NCBI GenBank assembly: GCA_034521755.1
Contig: JAXHMB010000003.1
Coordinates: forward strand, 558,001 to 622,000
Reading direction: 5' to 3'
Origin: JAXHMB01 sp034521755
GTDB taxonomy: Bacteria; Bacteroidota; Rhodothermia; Balneolales; Balneolaceae
DNA length: 64,000 bases
A program made the translations under genes and the position numbers. A model generated the notes under the pieces. That model did no database searches and was not told where the DNA came from. It saw only the letters and a program-made list of their open reading frames with translations. Below, one piece after another: positions 33,706 through 43,090 of the stretch (position 1 is the first letter of the stretch; the number at the start of each line of letters is the position of its first letter).

Positions 33706-34470
33706 TTAAGCTCCCTCTCCCACCAGTGCAGCCTTCATATAGGTGCGGCGCATTTCGGCAATAGCTGAAATAGAAATGCCTTTCGGGCAGACTGCTTCAC
33801 ATTCCGCAAAGTTAGAACAGTCTCCAAAACCTTCTTCTTCCATTTGCTCTACCATAGCTACGGTACGCTTTTTGCGTTCAGGTTCTCCTTGAGGTAAACG
33901 ATTAAGATGAGCCAGCTTGGCTCCGGTAAAGAGCGAAGCTGAAGAATTCGGACAGGCTGCCACACAGGCACCACATCCAATGCATGTAGCGTAATCAAAA
34001 GCGGTATCCGCTTCGTATTTTTCTACCGGGATAGCATTTGCATCGGGAGCAGAGCCCGTTTTGGCTGAAATATATCCACCGGCTTCGATAATACGGTCAA
34101 ACGCACTGCGGTCCACTACCAGATCTTTGATAACAGGAAATGCTTCGGCACGAAAAGGCTCTACCGTAATAGTATCTCCATCACTATAGTTACGCATATG
34201 CAGCTGACATGAACAGGTCATTGCTTTGGGGCCGTGCGCCTGGCCGTTAATCATCAGGTTGCAGGAACCACAAATCCCTTCACGGCAGTCGTAATCAAAC
34301 TCTATAGGCACACCGCCTTCTGCAAGTATCTGTTCGTTGAGCACGTCCAGCATTTCTAAAAAGGACATATGCTCGTTGACGGTATCCAAGGTATAATCAA
34401 CCAGTTTGCCGGGCTTCTCAGGACCTTCCTGGCGCCAAATCTTTAAGTAGATTGTGAATGTATCAGCCAT
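33706..34470 (-). CDS. sdhB: Succinate dehydrogenase/fumarate reductase iron-sulfur subunit
   Basis: A 254-residue subunit. An N-terminal 2Fe-2S ferredoxin domain (CREGICGSC and a downstream cysteine) is followed by a C-terminal domain holding the 4Fe-4S site CIGCGACVAACP and the 3Fe-4S region CSNFAECEAVCPKG. It passes electrons from the SdhA flavin to menaquinone at the haem-bearing SdhC. It is the last gene of sdhC-sdhA-sdhB, 69 bp after sdhA. The gap contains a small CGGG/CCCG palindrome and an AT-rich TTATTTGTTATT repeat of the kind also seen at 61.2 kb. Confidence 0.94.
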   Translation of the reverse strand: MADTFTIYLKIWRQEGPEKPGKLVDYTLDTVNEHMSFLEMLDVLNEQILAEGGVPIEFDYDCREGICGSCNLMINGQAHGPKAMTCSCQLHMRNYSDGDTITVEPFRAEAFPVIKDLVVDRSAFDRIIEAGGYISAKTGSAPDANAIPVEKYEADTAFDYATCIGCGACVAACPNSSASLFTGAKLAHLNRLPQGEPERKKRTVAMVEQMEEEGFGDCSNFAECEAVCPKGISISAIAEMRRTYMKAALVGEGA

Positions 34471-34539
34471 TTTGTTATTAGTTATTTGTTATTTGTCATC
34501 GGGTTTTCCCCGAATAACAATTAACTTTAAACAGTTATT

Positions 34540-36459
34540 CTATTTATAACTACGTTGTTTTAGTTCAACAAATTCGAATTCCAAATCTTCTTTATGCAGC
34601 TCTTCCTGCAGCTGTCCGTTTACACCCTGATACTCCCAAGCTGCTACGTAAGAAAAATCTTCATCGTTGCGGAGTGCTTCACCCTCTTCAGTCTGATGTT
34701 CTTCACGAAGGTGACAACCTGCTGATTCATCTCTGTGCAGGGCATCCTCAGCCATTAATTCTCCCAGTTCCAGGAAGTCAGCAACACGTCCGGCAAATTC
34801 CAGATATTTATTATAGTTAGCTGCCTCACCGGGAACACGCACGTTTTGCCAGAAATCCTCGCGGAGTTCTCGAATTTCAGCAATAGCTTCTTTCAATCCT
34901 TCTTCATTTCGGGCAATGCCTACCTTATCCCACATAATCTGGCCAAGTTCACGATGATACTCAACCACGCTCTTATCACCTTTAACATTCAGAAGCTTAT
35001 CAATATGAGACTGAGCATTTTGTGCGGCTTCATCAAATGCTTGATGCTTGGTATCCACATCGTCAAACTCTGCATCAGCTATGTAGTTTCCAACAGTATA
35101 AGGGATGATAAAATATCCATCCGAAAGTCCCTGCATTAGCGCACTGGCACCAAGCCTGTTGGCACCGTGATCTGAGAATTTTGCTTCACCGGCAACAAAC
35201 AGTCCCGGAACATTGCTCATCAGGTTATAGTCAACCCAAAGACCGCCCATGGTAGACGGCACCGCCGGGAAAATACGCATCGGCTGCTCATAGGGATTAT
35301 CGCCTGTGATATTTTCGTACATATCGAACAGGTTGCCATATTTCTCAGAAATAGTCTGACGACCATCACGTTTAATTGCATCACGAAAATCAAGATAAAC
35401 CGCTTTTCCTGTTGGGCCTACACCTCTACCCTCATCCGTAACAAGTTTAGCATTTCTAGAAGCTACATCACGGGGCACGAGGTTGCCAAAGCTGGGATAT
35501 TTTTCTTCAAGGTAATAGTCGCGTTCATCCTCAGGAATATCATTTGGATGGCGCTCATCACCTTTTTTCTTAGGTACCCAAACACGGCCATCGTTTCGGA
35601 GACTCTCACTCATCAAGGTTAACTTAGACTGATAATCACCGGATACAGGAATACAGGTCGGGTGAATCTGTACATAACATGGATTTGCAAAAGCCGCACC
35701 ACGTTTATGGCATCGCCAGGCAGCAGTTACGTTTGAATTTTTTGCATTGGTAGAAAGGTAAAATGCATTGCCATAACCACCGGTGGACAATACAACAGCA
35801 TCTGCCATCCAGCGCTTAATTTCTCCGGACACTAGATCCCGGGTGATAATGCCGCGGGCCTTTCCGTCAACAATCACCAAATCCAGCATTTCGTGACGGG
35901 TATGCAAGTCAATTTTACCTTCGTCAATCTGCCTCATCATAGCCTGGTAAGCTCCGAGTAACAACTGCTGACCAGTTTGTCCACGCGCATAAAATGTTCG
36001 GGAAACCTGGGCACCTCCAAAAGATCGGTTGGCAAGAAGTCCGCTATATTCACGTGCAAAAGGAACTCCCTGAGCTACAGCCTGATCAATAATTTCATTA
36101 GAGATCTGTGCCAAACGATAGGTGTTGGACTCACGTGAGCGGTAATCGCCGCCTTTAATAGTATCATAAAACAGGCGCCAGATACTGTCTCCGTCATTGG
36201 GATAATTTTTAGCTGCATTAATTCCTCCCTGGGCAGCAATACTGTGAGCACGACGTGCAGAATCCTGAATACAAAAACTGGTTACATTATATCCCAATTC
36301 AGCGAGCGTTGCAGCAGCAGATCCACCGGCAAGTCCGGTTCCCACTACAATTATATCATGCTTGCGCTTATTGTTGGGTGCTACAAGCTTGATATCATTT
36401 AAATGATTTGACCATTTGTCTTCAAGTGGTCCTGAAGGAACTTTTGAATCTAAGTTCAT
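34540..36459 (-). CDS. sdhA: Succinate dehydrogenase/fumarate reductase flavoprotein subunit
   Basis: A 639-residue flavoprotein. FAD-binding Rossmann loop VVGTGLAGGSAAATLAE is near residue 40, and HSIAAQGGINAAKNY carries the histidyl-FAD attachment region. Substrate and catalytic regions are marked by GRGVGPTGKAVYLDF and SDHGANRLGASALMQGLSDG. It oxidises succinate to fumarate on the cytoplasmic face of the membrane. The length and the SdhC type match the Bacteroidota type B complex, which usually works with menaquinone. A strong hairpin separates it from sdhC upstream, which may tune relative transcript levels. Confidence 0.95.
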   Translation of the reverse strand: MNLDSKVPSGPLEDKWSNHLNDIKLVAPNNKRKHDIIVVGTGLAGGSAAATLAELGYNVTSFCIQDSARRAHSIAAQGGINAAKNYPNDGDSIWRLFYDTIKGGDYRSRESNTYRLAQISNEIIDQAVAQGVPFAREYSGLLANRSFGGAQVSRTFYARGQTGQQLLLGAYQAMMRQIDEGKIDLHTRHEMLDLVIVDGKARGIITRDLVSGEIKRWMADAVVLSTGGYGNAFYLSTNAKNSNVTAAWRCHKRGAAFANPCYVQIHPTCIPVSGDYQSKLTLMSESLRNDGRVWVPKKKGDERHPNDIPEDERDYYLEEKYPSFGNLVPRDVASRNAKLVTDEGRGVGPTGKAVYLDFRDAIKRDGRQTISEKYGNLFDMYENITGDNPYEQPMRIFPAVPSTMGGLWVDYNLMSNVPGLFVAGEAKFSDHGANRLGASALMQGLSDGYFIIPYTVGNYIADAEFDDVDTKHQAFDEAAQNAQSHIDKLLNVKGDKSVVEYHRELGQIMWDKVGIARNEEGLKEAIAEIRELREDFWQNVRVPGEAANYNKYLEFAGRVADFLELGELMAEDALHRDESAGCHLREEHQTEEGEALRNDEDFSYVAAWEYQGVNGQLQEELHKEDLEFEFVELKQRSYK

Positions 36460-36481
36460 AATAGCTTTCCAAGTTTTAATA

Positions 36482-36514
36482 AAATCTGCCAGGTTTCAAA
36501 AATCTGGCAGATTT
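36482..36514. repeat. Hairpin between sdhC and sdhA
   Basis: A perfect 11-bp stem AAATCTGCCAG/CTGGCAGATTT (36482-36492 and 36504-36514) with an 11-base loop. A likely mRNA-processing or stabilising hairpin within the sdh transcript; no long T-run follows on the minus strand. Confidence 0.7.
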
Positions 36515-36525
36515 GTTAAGTCTAT

Positions 36526-37224
36526 TTAATAAGAAATTAATACTCCTTGTCCGCCGGTGAAATAGATATAAAGCGGAATAAATAAAAATCCAACAGCCAT
36601 CAATACAGCGAAAACAATACCCACGGTGTAAATAGCGGCAGAATACTTTTTGTGCTTCATAGTAAGCGAAGTAAATGCACTCCAAAATCCATGCTTAAGG
36701 TGAAATCCCAACAAGATCATCACAAACGTATAACCAAAAGTATATACCGGATTTAAAAAGGTATCAATAACCAATGCTTTAAGATCACGCATCTGCGTAC
36801 CATCAACAGAAATCATGGCGGTATCACCCAGCTTAAATGTATCAATATGGATTACCAGAAATACCAGTAGCACAATACCGGTAAAAATCATACTGCGAGA
36901 TGCCCAACTCTGGTGACTAGGCCCGCCTTTCGTCTGATACTTTTCATAACCTTCAGGACGTGCTTTTCTGCGATTCCACCAGATAGAAATACCAATATAG
37001 GCATGTAGTAAAAATAAAAATGCCAAGCCCGCTTCCAGTATATACAGTATCCAGCCCAGGCTTTCGAGAGCATACGTATATTTGTTGAAAGCTTGGGCTT
37101 CACCAAAAAGTGTCAAATTCCCGGCCAAGTGAGTGATGATAAAAAGAATAAGTGCAACTCCGGTAACTCCGGTAAGAATTTTGCGTCCAACCTGGGATTT
37201 AAGCGCTTTAAGAAGTGATGGCAT
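36526..37224 (-). CDS. sdhC: Succinate dehydrogenase cytochrome b subunit
   Basis: A 232-residue membrane anchor of the single-polypeptide, five-helix type. Helices are at about 15-37, 57-80, 103-125, 152-175 and 195-222, with histidines in FIITHLAGN, LLHAYIGI, VIHIDTF and FHLKHGFW placed to bind two haems b. It anchors SdhAB and carries electrons to or from quinone. It is the first gene of sdhCAB. The 209 bp upstream to yigZ is the divergent promoter region. Confidence 0.92.
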   Translation of the reverse strand: MPSLLKALKSQVGRKILTGVTGVALILFIITHLAGNLTLFGEAQAFNKYTYALESLGWILYILEAGLAFLFLLHAYIGISIWWNRRKARPEGYEKYQTKGGPSHQSWASRSMIFTGIVLLVFLVIHIDTFKLGDTAMISVDGTQMRDLKALVIDTFLNPVYTFGYTFVMILLGFHLKHGFWSAFTSLTMKHKKYSAAIYTVGIVFAVLMAVGFLFIPLYIYFTGGQGVLISY

Positions 37225-37433
37225 CGCGATATAAAATAAATTAATCTGATCTGTTAAATCTACTGCACCAACGTCGTGGCTGCAGTGCTCGTTCCAAGGC
37301 TGTGAAGATGAGGCGAAATCCGTAAAAAGGCAAGGTAAATTGGTTGGTACGTACTACAAAAACCAATTCAGAAAAAGTCTAAATTACATCGATCTGATTC
37401 TGAATTCATCCAAAGGCTTTTTACCTTCGCTCT

Positions 37434-38093
37434 ATGAAAATGGCACAAATAACATCAACGTCCACCTTTCGGGAAAAAGGATCCAAATTTATGGGTCACC
37501 TCTTCCCCGTAAAAAATAAGGACCAATTTGAGGAAAGACTTGATGAGCTCAAATCAAAGTATCCCGATGCTACACATCATTGTTATGCCTGGAGAATAAA
37601 CCCGGTTGAACTCGAAGAATTTGCACAGGATGACGGTGAGCCGGGAGGCACTGCCGGGCTCCCAATCCTAAACCAATTGAAGTCCTATGATGCAATAAAC
37701 ACCGGAATTATTGTTGTGCGTTATTATGGCGGTACCAACCTAGGTAAATCAGGACTCATTGAAGCCTACGGCAGAAGTGCAGAATTATGTCTGGATCAAA
37801 CAAATTTGAAAGAAATACAGCTCATTCAGAAAGTTGAAATTTCTTATCCTTATTCAGAACAAAACACCATTGAGCAATGGATACACCAATTTGAACTAAA
37901 AGAGATTGAATCGGTGTATTTGGAAAATGTGACACTCGTTTTGGGATGTCCTCAGAAAAAAGCGGATGCATTTTTAGAAACTGTTCGAAAATCAGCCCAT
38001 TTAGGCATCGAAGCCAACATCCTTAAAAAGGATTATCTATATATCATCATTTCGCGAAGAATTGGATATGTTCAAGCAAAAGAAATGAAGTGA
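37434..38093 (+). CDS. yigZ: YigZ/IMPACT family protein
   Basis: A 219-residue protein of the UPF0029/IMPACT family. The N-terminal domain has KGSKFMGHLFPV, HHCYAWRI, DDGEPGGTAGLPIL and VVRYYGGTNLGKSGLIEAY, all diagnostic. The C-terminal ~70 residues are a ferredoxin-like extension. Eukaryotic IMPACT homologues regulate translation control kinases; the bacterial role is unclear. It is followed after 6 bp by the cobalamin adenosyltransferase gene, so the two are probably co-transcribed. Confidence 0.9.
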   Translation: MKMAQITSTSTFREKGSKFMGHLFPVKNKDQFEERLDELKSKYPDATHHCYAWRINPVELEEFAQDDGEPGGTAGLPILNQLKSYDAINTGIIVVRYYGGTNLGKSGLIEAYGRSAELCLDQTNLKEIQLIQKVEISYPYSEQNTIEQWIHQFELKEIESVYLENVTLVLGCPQKKADAFLETVRKSAHLGIEANILKKDYLYIIISRRIGYVQAKEMK

Positions 38094-38099
38094 GTAATC

Positions 38100-38651
38100 A
38101 TGAAAATTTACACAAAAAAAGGAGACTCCGGCCAGACTTCCCTTTTTGGAGGCAGCCGTGTCTCAAAATCCTCTGCAAGAATTGAAGCCTATGGAACTGT
38201 TGATGAACTCAACTCTGTGATTGGACTGGCTGCCAGTTATTCCCTTAGCCCAAAGGGAACCAAATGGGCCAAAAAGGTTCAGGAATCGCTATTCGTTTTA
38301 GGAGCAGATTTGGCAACTCCTCCCTCAATCAAAGACAGGCATCGACAGAATTTGGAGGAGGAAGAAATTGCTTTTTTAGAAGAAGCCATCGATAAGATGG
38401 AAGAAGACCTGGAGCCTCTCAAAAACTTTATATTGCCCGGAGGAGCTGAAGCCGGTGCTACCCTGCATGTTGCACGCACAGTATGTCGGAGAGCTGAGCG
38501 AGCAACTGTCGCTTGCAGCAAACAAGAAAAAGTATCGGATGAGACCATCAAATTTTTAAATCGTCTCTCCGATTTTTTGTTTGTATTGGCACGCTATGAA
38601 AACAAACATGCCGGAACTGCTGAAGAAACATGGCAGCCGGAAAAGAAATAA
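38100..38651 (+). CDS. PduO-type cob(I)alamin adenosyltransferase
   Basis: A 183-residue member of the PduO/MMAB family. It starts with the ATP-binding KIYTKKGDSGQTSLFGG, followed by AYGTVDELNSVIG and the cobalamin/ATP site ILPGGAEAGATLHVARTVCRRAER near residues 114-137. It transfers the adenosyl group of ATP to cob(I)alamin to make coenzyme B12. No B12-synthesis genes or B12-dependent enzymes are nearby and no cobalamin riboswitch is seen upstream, so it probably serves salvage. Second gene of the yigZ unit. Confidence 0.92.
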   Translation: MKIYTKKGDSGQTSLFGGSRVSKSSARIEAYGTVDELNSVIGLAASYSLSPKGTKWAKKVQESLFVLGADLATPPSIKDRHRQNLEEEEIAFLEEAIDKMEEDLEPLKNFILPGGAEAGATLHVARTVCRRAERATVACSKQEKVSDETIKFLNRLSDFLFVLARYENKHAGTAEETWQPEKK

Positions 38652-38698
38652 TTAAATATTAATTGAATAAGAATTTTAAAACTGAAAGATAACCTGAA

Positions 38699-40044
38699 AT
38701 GGCATTGATGATTTCTGTCTCCGGCATCCGGGGCATATATGGAACTGATCTCACACCTCAAAACTTAACCCGTTTTACTGCCGCTTATGGAACCTGGCTG
38801 AAAGGAGGTACGGTGATCGTTGGAAGAGATACACGAGTTACCGGGCAAATCTGTGAAGACCTAGTTGTAGCAACCCTCCAATCGGTTGGCTGTGACGTCA
38901 TAAAAGTAGGCATCGCTCCAACACCGACCGTAGCCATGGCTGTACTGAAGCATAAAGCGGCCGGCGGAATCATAATTTCTGCGAGCCATAATCCGGCTGA
39001 ATGGAATGCCTTAAAATTATTGAATGAAAAAAGTGAGTTTCTCGATGCTGATCAGGGTAAAAAGGTGATTGAAATAAGCGAAAGCCAGGATTTTAACTAT
39101 CAGCAATATGAAGGCATTGGCAGTGTAACAGAAGATAAGCGAGCCCTTGAGCATCACATCAGTGAAATTCTTCAACTTCCTTACATTGATGCTGACAAAA
39201 TAGCTTTGGCTAACTTTTCAGTTGCACTTGATCCTGTAAATGGAACCGGAGGTGTAAGCATACCCTCACTCCTTGAAGAGCTGGGAGTTAGCGAAGTTCA
39301 TACTATCAATGAAGCCCCGACCGGAATTTTTGCTCATAATCCCGAACCGCTGCCGGAAAACCTGCAAGATATTTGTACACTGGTTAAAGAAAAGCAATGT
39401 GATATTGGAATAGTTACCGACCCTGATACAGACCGGCTGGCACTGGTAACAGATAAGGGCACCCTGTTTGGGGAAGAATATACACAGGCTGCGGCCTTTG
39501 ATTTTATGCTCGAAAAAAATCCCGGTGCTTGTGCTACCAACCTCTCATCATCCCGGGTGGCCGAAGATATTGCCAAAAAACACGGACAACAATGCCATCG
39601 CTCGGCAGTGGGTGAAATCAACGTTGTGAAGAAAATGCAGGAAGTGGATGCAGTAATTGGCGGTGAAGGAAATGGTGGAGTCATCAACCCTGACTTGCAC
39701 TACGGCCGTGACTCTTTGGTGGGAACAGCTATGATACTTCAATTACTTGCAGAGCGAAATGTTTCTGCCTCAGCATACAGAGAAAGCTTACCAGACTACG
39801 TGATGATAGAAGTCTAAGATACAGCTTAAAGACGTAGATGGAGATGCCTTACTTGAAAAAGCCCTGCACCTATTTGGTGATGAAAAGATCGACACTACGG
39901 ATGGCGTTATCGGACTTTGAAGATGGCTGGGTGCATCTCAGAAAGTCAAATACAGAACCTATAATTCGAGTTTATTCGGAAGGAAAAAGTGTTGATCAAG
40001 CAGAAGCACTGGCAAATAGGGTTAAAGAAAAAGTTCTGAAATAG
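38699..40044 (+). pseudogene. glmM: Phosphoglucosamine mutase with two frame breaks
   Basis: The 372-residue main frame (38699-39817) carries the phosphoserine loop ISASHNP, the metal site TDPDTDRLALV and the sugar loop GGEGNGGVINP. After a break near 39805-39818 the protein continues as KIQLKDVDGDALLEKALHLF (39820s-39900s). After a second break near 39905-39925 it continues as DGWVHLRKSNTEPIIRVYSEG with the phosphate-binding RxSNTEP motif, to the stop at 40044. All four domains are recoverable and well conserved. GlmM makes glucosamine-1-phosphate for UDP-GlcNAc and is essential in most bacteria, so the two indels are more likely sequence errors than inactivation, unless a second copy exists. 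I give it as a broken gene because the sequence as written does not encode the full protein. Confidence 0.85.
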
Positions 40045-40073
40045 CGGGCTTTTTAATCTGTGAGCTACTTTTA

Positions 40074-40081
40074 TATATTTG
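40074..40081 (+). promoter_or_regulatory. Bacteroidota-type -7 element (TATATTTG) before yicC
   Basis: Fits TAnnTTTG, 31 bp upstream of the yicC start, a suitable distance for a short leader. No clear -33 TTG is visible. It would drive yicC-gmk-rpoZ-coaBC. Confidence 0.4.
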
Positions 40082-40112
40082 GCTCATTCAATAATCATTC
40101 AAAAGATTTTAT

Positions 40113-40999
40113 ATGATCATTTCAATGACCGGTTTTGGGCGCGGTGAAGCTTCCTCTGATGGCATATCCGTGACCGTTGAGCTCAAATCAGTAAATAGTC
40201 GCTACCTGGATATCAGCATTCGCATGCCACAGGTGATACAAGAGAAAGAGCTTGAACTGAAAGAGCAAATTCAGGAACATATCAGTCGTGGAAAGCTTAA
40301 TGCAAACATTCGCGTTGACAAATCAGACACAGGAGAGCCCGATGTCACTATAAATCCGAAGCTCGTAGAAGGATACACAAAGCTTTTAAACAACCTGAAA
40401 AAAGCCGCTGGCATTGAAGAGCCGGTCTCACTGAAAGACCTGATGAATTTCAATGAAATTTTTGTTTCACGGGAACAGGATGAAGAAGTCATTAATACTA
40501 TTTGGGAGCTGTCTCAAAAAGCTGTGCAGGATGGACTTGAGCAGCTCATTACCATGCGTAAGCAAGAAGGGCAGCAGCTTGAAAACGATCATTGCATGGA
40601 AGCTGAGCGATCGATATTGATCAGAAATGTTCACCAGGACAGGAACTGACCCACGGGAAGCCTGATGAGGCCCGGGATAAACTCTTGGAACGTATTCAGT
40701 CCTTGGTTGACGATGACTCACTTGACCCGGAAAGGCTGGAGCTGGAAGTCGCTATTTTAGTCGACAAGATGGACATTACAGAAGAGTTGGTGCGACTGCA
40801 ATCTCATCTTAAATTCTTTCGTCAAGCCGTACAGGAAAATGGTTCTGTAGGACGAAGACTGAACTTCTTGAGCCAGGAAATCAACCGTGAAATCAATACC
40901 ATTGGTTCTAAAGCCAATAATTCAGAAATATCTCAGCATGTGGTTCATGCCAAGGAAAGTCTTGAACAAATAAGAGAACAGGTACAGAACGTTGAGTAA
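40113..40999 (+). pseudogene. yicC: YicC-family endoribonuclease with frame breaks in the middle
   Basis: The N-terminal part (40113 to about 40590) shows MTGFGRGEA and VELKSVNSRYLDI, the YicC_N signature. The C-terminal part (about 40640-40999) shows EARDKLLERIQSLVDDD, LDPERLELEVAILVDKMDI and IGSKANNSEIS, the conserved DUF1732 region. Between about 40585 and 40650 the frame changes at least twice, with an in-frame stop and a CGAT-CGAT duplication-like insertion. YicC proteins are endoribonucleases linked to RNA turnover. The conserved neighbours gmk-rpoZ-coaBC follow directly. Conservation on both sides again suggests sequence error rather than old decay. Confidence 0.8.
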
Positions 41000-41570
41000 C
41001 AACTCTTCCAATAAACTGATTATTATTACAGCTCCAAGTGGAGCCGGTAAAACCAGTATTGCCAAATTTTTGCTAAAACGATTTCCAGAGGTCCGCTTCT
41101 CGGTCTCAGCCACTACCCGCAAACCTCGTGAGGGCGAAGAAGATGGTAAAGATTACTTCTTTATCAGCCGGAAAGAGTTTGATGAAAAGATCGAAAAAAA
41201 TGAATTTTTAGAATGGGAAGAATTCTATGGTGAGTACCGCTATGGTACCCTTCGTTCTGAAGTTGATAAACTGATAGAAAGTGGGTATTTTCCCTTGCTT
41301 GACATTGAAGTGAAAGGAGCCTTGAATGTTAAAGGAATGTACGGCTCTGATTGCGTTTCTATCTTTATTCAGCCTCCCTCATTAGAGGAATTAAAAAAGC
41401 GCTTAACCAATCGTGGCACAGAAAATGATGAATCATTAGCCACCCGATTAGAGCGAGCTGAAAAAGAGATTACATACGCTAAACAGTTTGATTTCGTTGT
41501 CACAAATAACGATTTAGAAACCGCTTGTAAACAGGTGGAAACAATCGTTGGATCATTTATTAATGAATAA
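40992..41570 (+). CDS. gmk: Guanylate kinase
   Basis: A 192-residue kinase starting at TTG 40992, which overlaps the yicC stop by 8 bp and gives the usual N-terminus. P-loop ITAPSGAGKTS (12-22), the GMP-binding SVSATTRKPREGE and DYFFISRKEF, and LLDIEVKGALNVK are all intact. It phosphorylates GMP to GDP. It sits in the widespread order yicC-gmk-rpoZ-coaBC. Confidence 0.95.
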   Translation: MSNNSSNKLIIITAPSGAGKTSIAKFLLKRFPEVRFSVSATTRKPREGEEDGKDYFFISRKEFDEKIEKNEFLEWEEFYGEYRYGTLRSEVDKLIESGYFPLLDIEVKGALNVKGMYGSDCVSIFIQPPSLEELKKRLTNRGTENDESLATRLERAEKEITYAKQFDFVVTNNDLETACKQVETIVGSFINE

Positions 41571-41587
41571 TATTGAGTTAAAGCATT

Positions 41588-41881
41588 ATGCCGATTAAAA
41601 CATTAGATATTGAGAAGCTGAATAAGGACACAGGAAATCAGTATGAACTGATTGTGATTATGTCCAAACGCGCTCGTCAGCTTGCAGCACAGGAAAAGCT
41701 TCAACTGGACGAAAAACTGAAGTATTTTGAAGGCTTTGAAGACGAAGATGAGTTTTCTTTTAACGAGGAACAGGAAAATATTTCTAAAGAGTTTGAAGCA
41801 CTTCCTCACGCAACTCAGCGCGCCGTTGATGAAATGCGTAACGGACAAATTTATTTCCGTTATCCTCAAGACGAAGTATAA
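41588..41881 (+). CDS. rpoZ: RNA polymerase omega subunit
   Basis: A 97-residue RpoZ/Rpb6-type protein. NQYELIVIMSKRARQLA is the conserved omega core. The acidic region DEDEFSFNEEQEN is an insertion relative to short proteobacterial omegas and is typical of Bacteroidota versions, which end with a helix as here (ATQRAVDEMRNGQI). It helps assemble the beta-prime subunit. It lies 17 bp after gmk and 3 bp before coaBC, in one operon. Confidence 0.9.
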   Translation: MPIKTLDIEKLNKDTGNQYELIVIMSKRARQLAAQEKLQLDEKLKYFEGFEDEDEFSFNEEQENISKEFEALPHATQRAVDEMRNGQIYFRYPQDEV

Positions 41882-41884
41882 GTT

Positions 41885-43090
41885 ATGTTATCCGGCAAAC
41901 GGATTATTTTAGGAGTAACTGGTGGAATTGCAGCCTACAAGGCTGCTTTTCTTTTACGTGCCTTCCAAAAGGAAGGAGCAGAAGTGCGTGTAACCATGAC
42001 TCCATCAGCCAAACGATTTGTCGGCGTTGAAACTTTTTCCTCTCTCTCAAAACACGATGTAGCTGTAGAAATCTTTCCAGAATCTGAGGCAACCGGTGAT
42101 GCCTGGATTCGTCATATTGAATGGGGAGAGTGGGCTAATTTATTTGTGATTGCCCCCTGTACTGCAAATACGCTGGCTAAAATTGCTAACGGGCTATCAG
42201 ATAACATGCTCACTTCAACGGTACTGGCTTCGCGATGTCCTATTCTCATTTGTCCCACAATGGACGGTGAGATGTTCGAAGCTCCAGCCACCAAAGAGAA
42301 TCTGCATAAAGTACAGGATTTTGGATATCATATTTTGGAGCCGGAAAAGGGGTACTTAGCCAGCGGCCTCGAAGGAAAAGGAAGACTTCCTGAACCTGAA
42401 AGTATTTTACAAAAAGCCTCCTCTATCCTCTCTAAAAAAAAAGTTAAAGGACCATTAGCGGGGAAAAAAGTACTTGTAACTGCCGGACCTACCCGCGAAC
42501 ATATCGACCCAGTGCGATTTATCTCTAATCCAAGCTCAGGGAAAATGGGGATAGCCATGGCTGAAGCAGCAAGAGAGCTCGGTGCTGAAGTCACGCTTAT
42601 TCACGGACCTATATCTGTTCCCCTGCCCCCGAATATGCAAACCATCGCTATTGAAAATGCCAATGAGCTTTTCAATGCTGTCAAGAAACATAAAGAGAGT
42701 GACGTCATAATTATGGCTGCAGCTGTTTCAGACTTCACTCCTGCCAATTATCACGATCAAAAAATAAAGAAGAACTCAAGCAGCTCTTCTTCAGAAATTA
42801 AACTGAAATCAACTACGGATATTTTAGCATGGCTGGGTAAACATAAATCGAACGGGCAGGTGCTTATTGGTTTTGCCATGGAAACAGAGAACCTGCTAGA
42901 AAATGCTACACAAAAGTTAGATAAAAAGAATGCCGACTGGATAATCGCCAATTTACTCTCTGAAAAAGATTCCGGCTTTGAAGTAGACACCAACACTATC
43001 CATATTCTTGGCAGGGATAAAGAGAAGAAGCTGTCCGGCACCAAAAAAAAGATTGCCAGAGAGGCCTTAGAGCACATCTTCACACATTAA
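41885..43090 (+). CDS. coaBC: Bifunctional phosphopantothenoylcysteine decarboxylase/synthase
   Basis: A 401-residue fusion. The N-terminal flavoprotein CoaC domain has GVTGGIAAYKAAFLLR, PCTANTLAKIANGLSDN and CPTMDGEMFEAPA. The C-terminal CoaB domain begins near 195 with KKVLVTAGPTREHIDPVRFI and SSGKMGIAMAEAA, and continues with MAAAVSDFTPA and IGFAMETENLL. It makes 4'-phosphopantetheine from phosphopantothenate and cysteine in two steps of CoA synthesis. Last gene of the yicC-gmk-rpoZ-coaBC operon. Its stop codon is part of a TTAA that recurs on the far side of the adjoining repeat element. Confidence 0.95.
   Translation: MLSGKRIILGVTGGIAAYKAAFLLRAFQKEGAEVRVTMTPSAKRFVGVETFSSLSKHDVAVEIFPESEATGDAWIRHIEWGEWANLFVIAPCTANTLAKIANGLSDNMLTSTVLASRCPILICPTMDGEMFEAPATKENLHKVQDFGYHILEPEKGYLASGLEGKGRLPEPESILQKASSILSKKKVKGPLAGKKVLVTAGPTREHIDPVRFISNPSSGKMGIAMAEAARELGAEVTLIHGPISVPLPPNMQTIAIENANELFNAVKKHKESDVIIMAAAVSDFTPANYHDQKIKKNSSSSSSEIKLKSTTDILAWLGKHKSNGQVLIGFAMETENLLENATQKLDKKNADWIIANLLSEKDSGFEVDTNTIHILGRDKEKKLSGTKKKIAREALEHIFTH

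Noticed and set aside
37225..37433. A second copy of the 43-kb MITE-like element upstream of sdhC
   Set aside because: Short shared words (AGGCGAA, GGCAAGG, AAATTGGTTGG) occur, but there are no matching terminal repeats and no continuous alignment.
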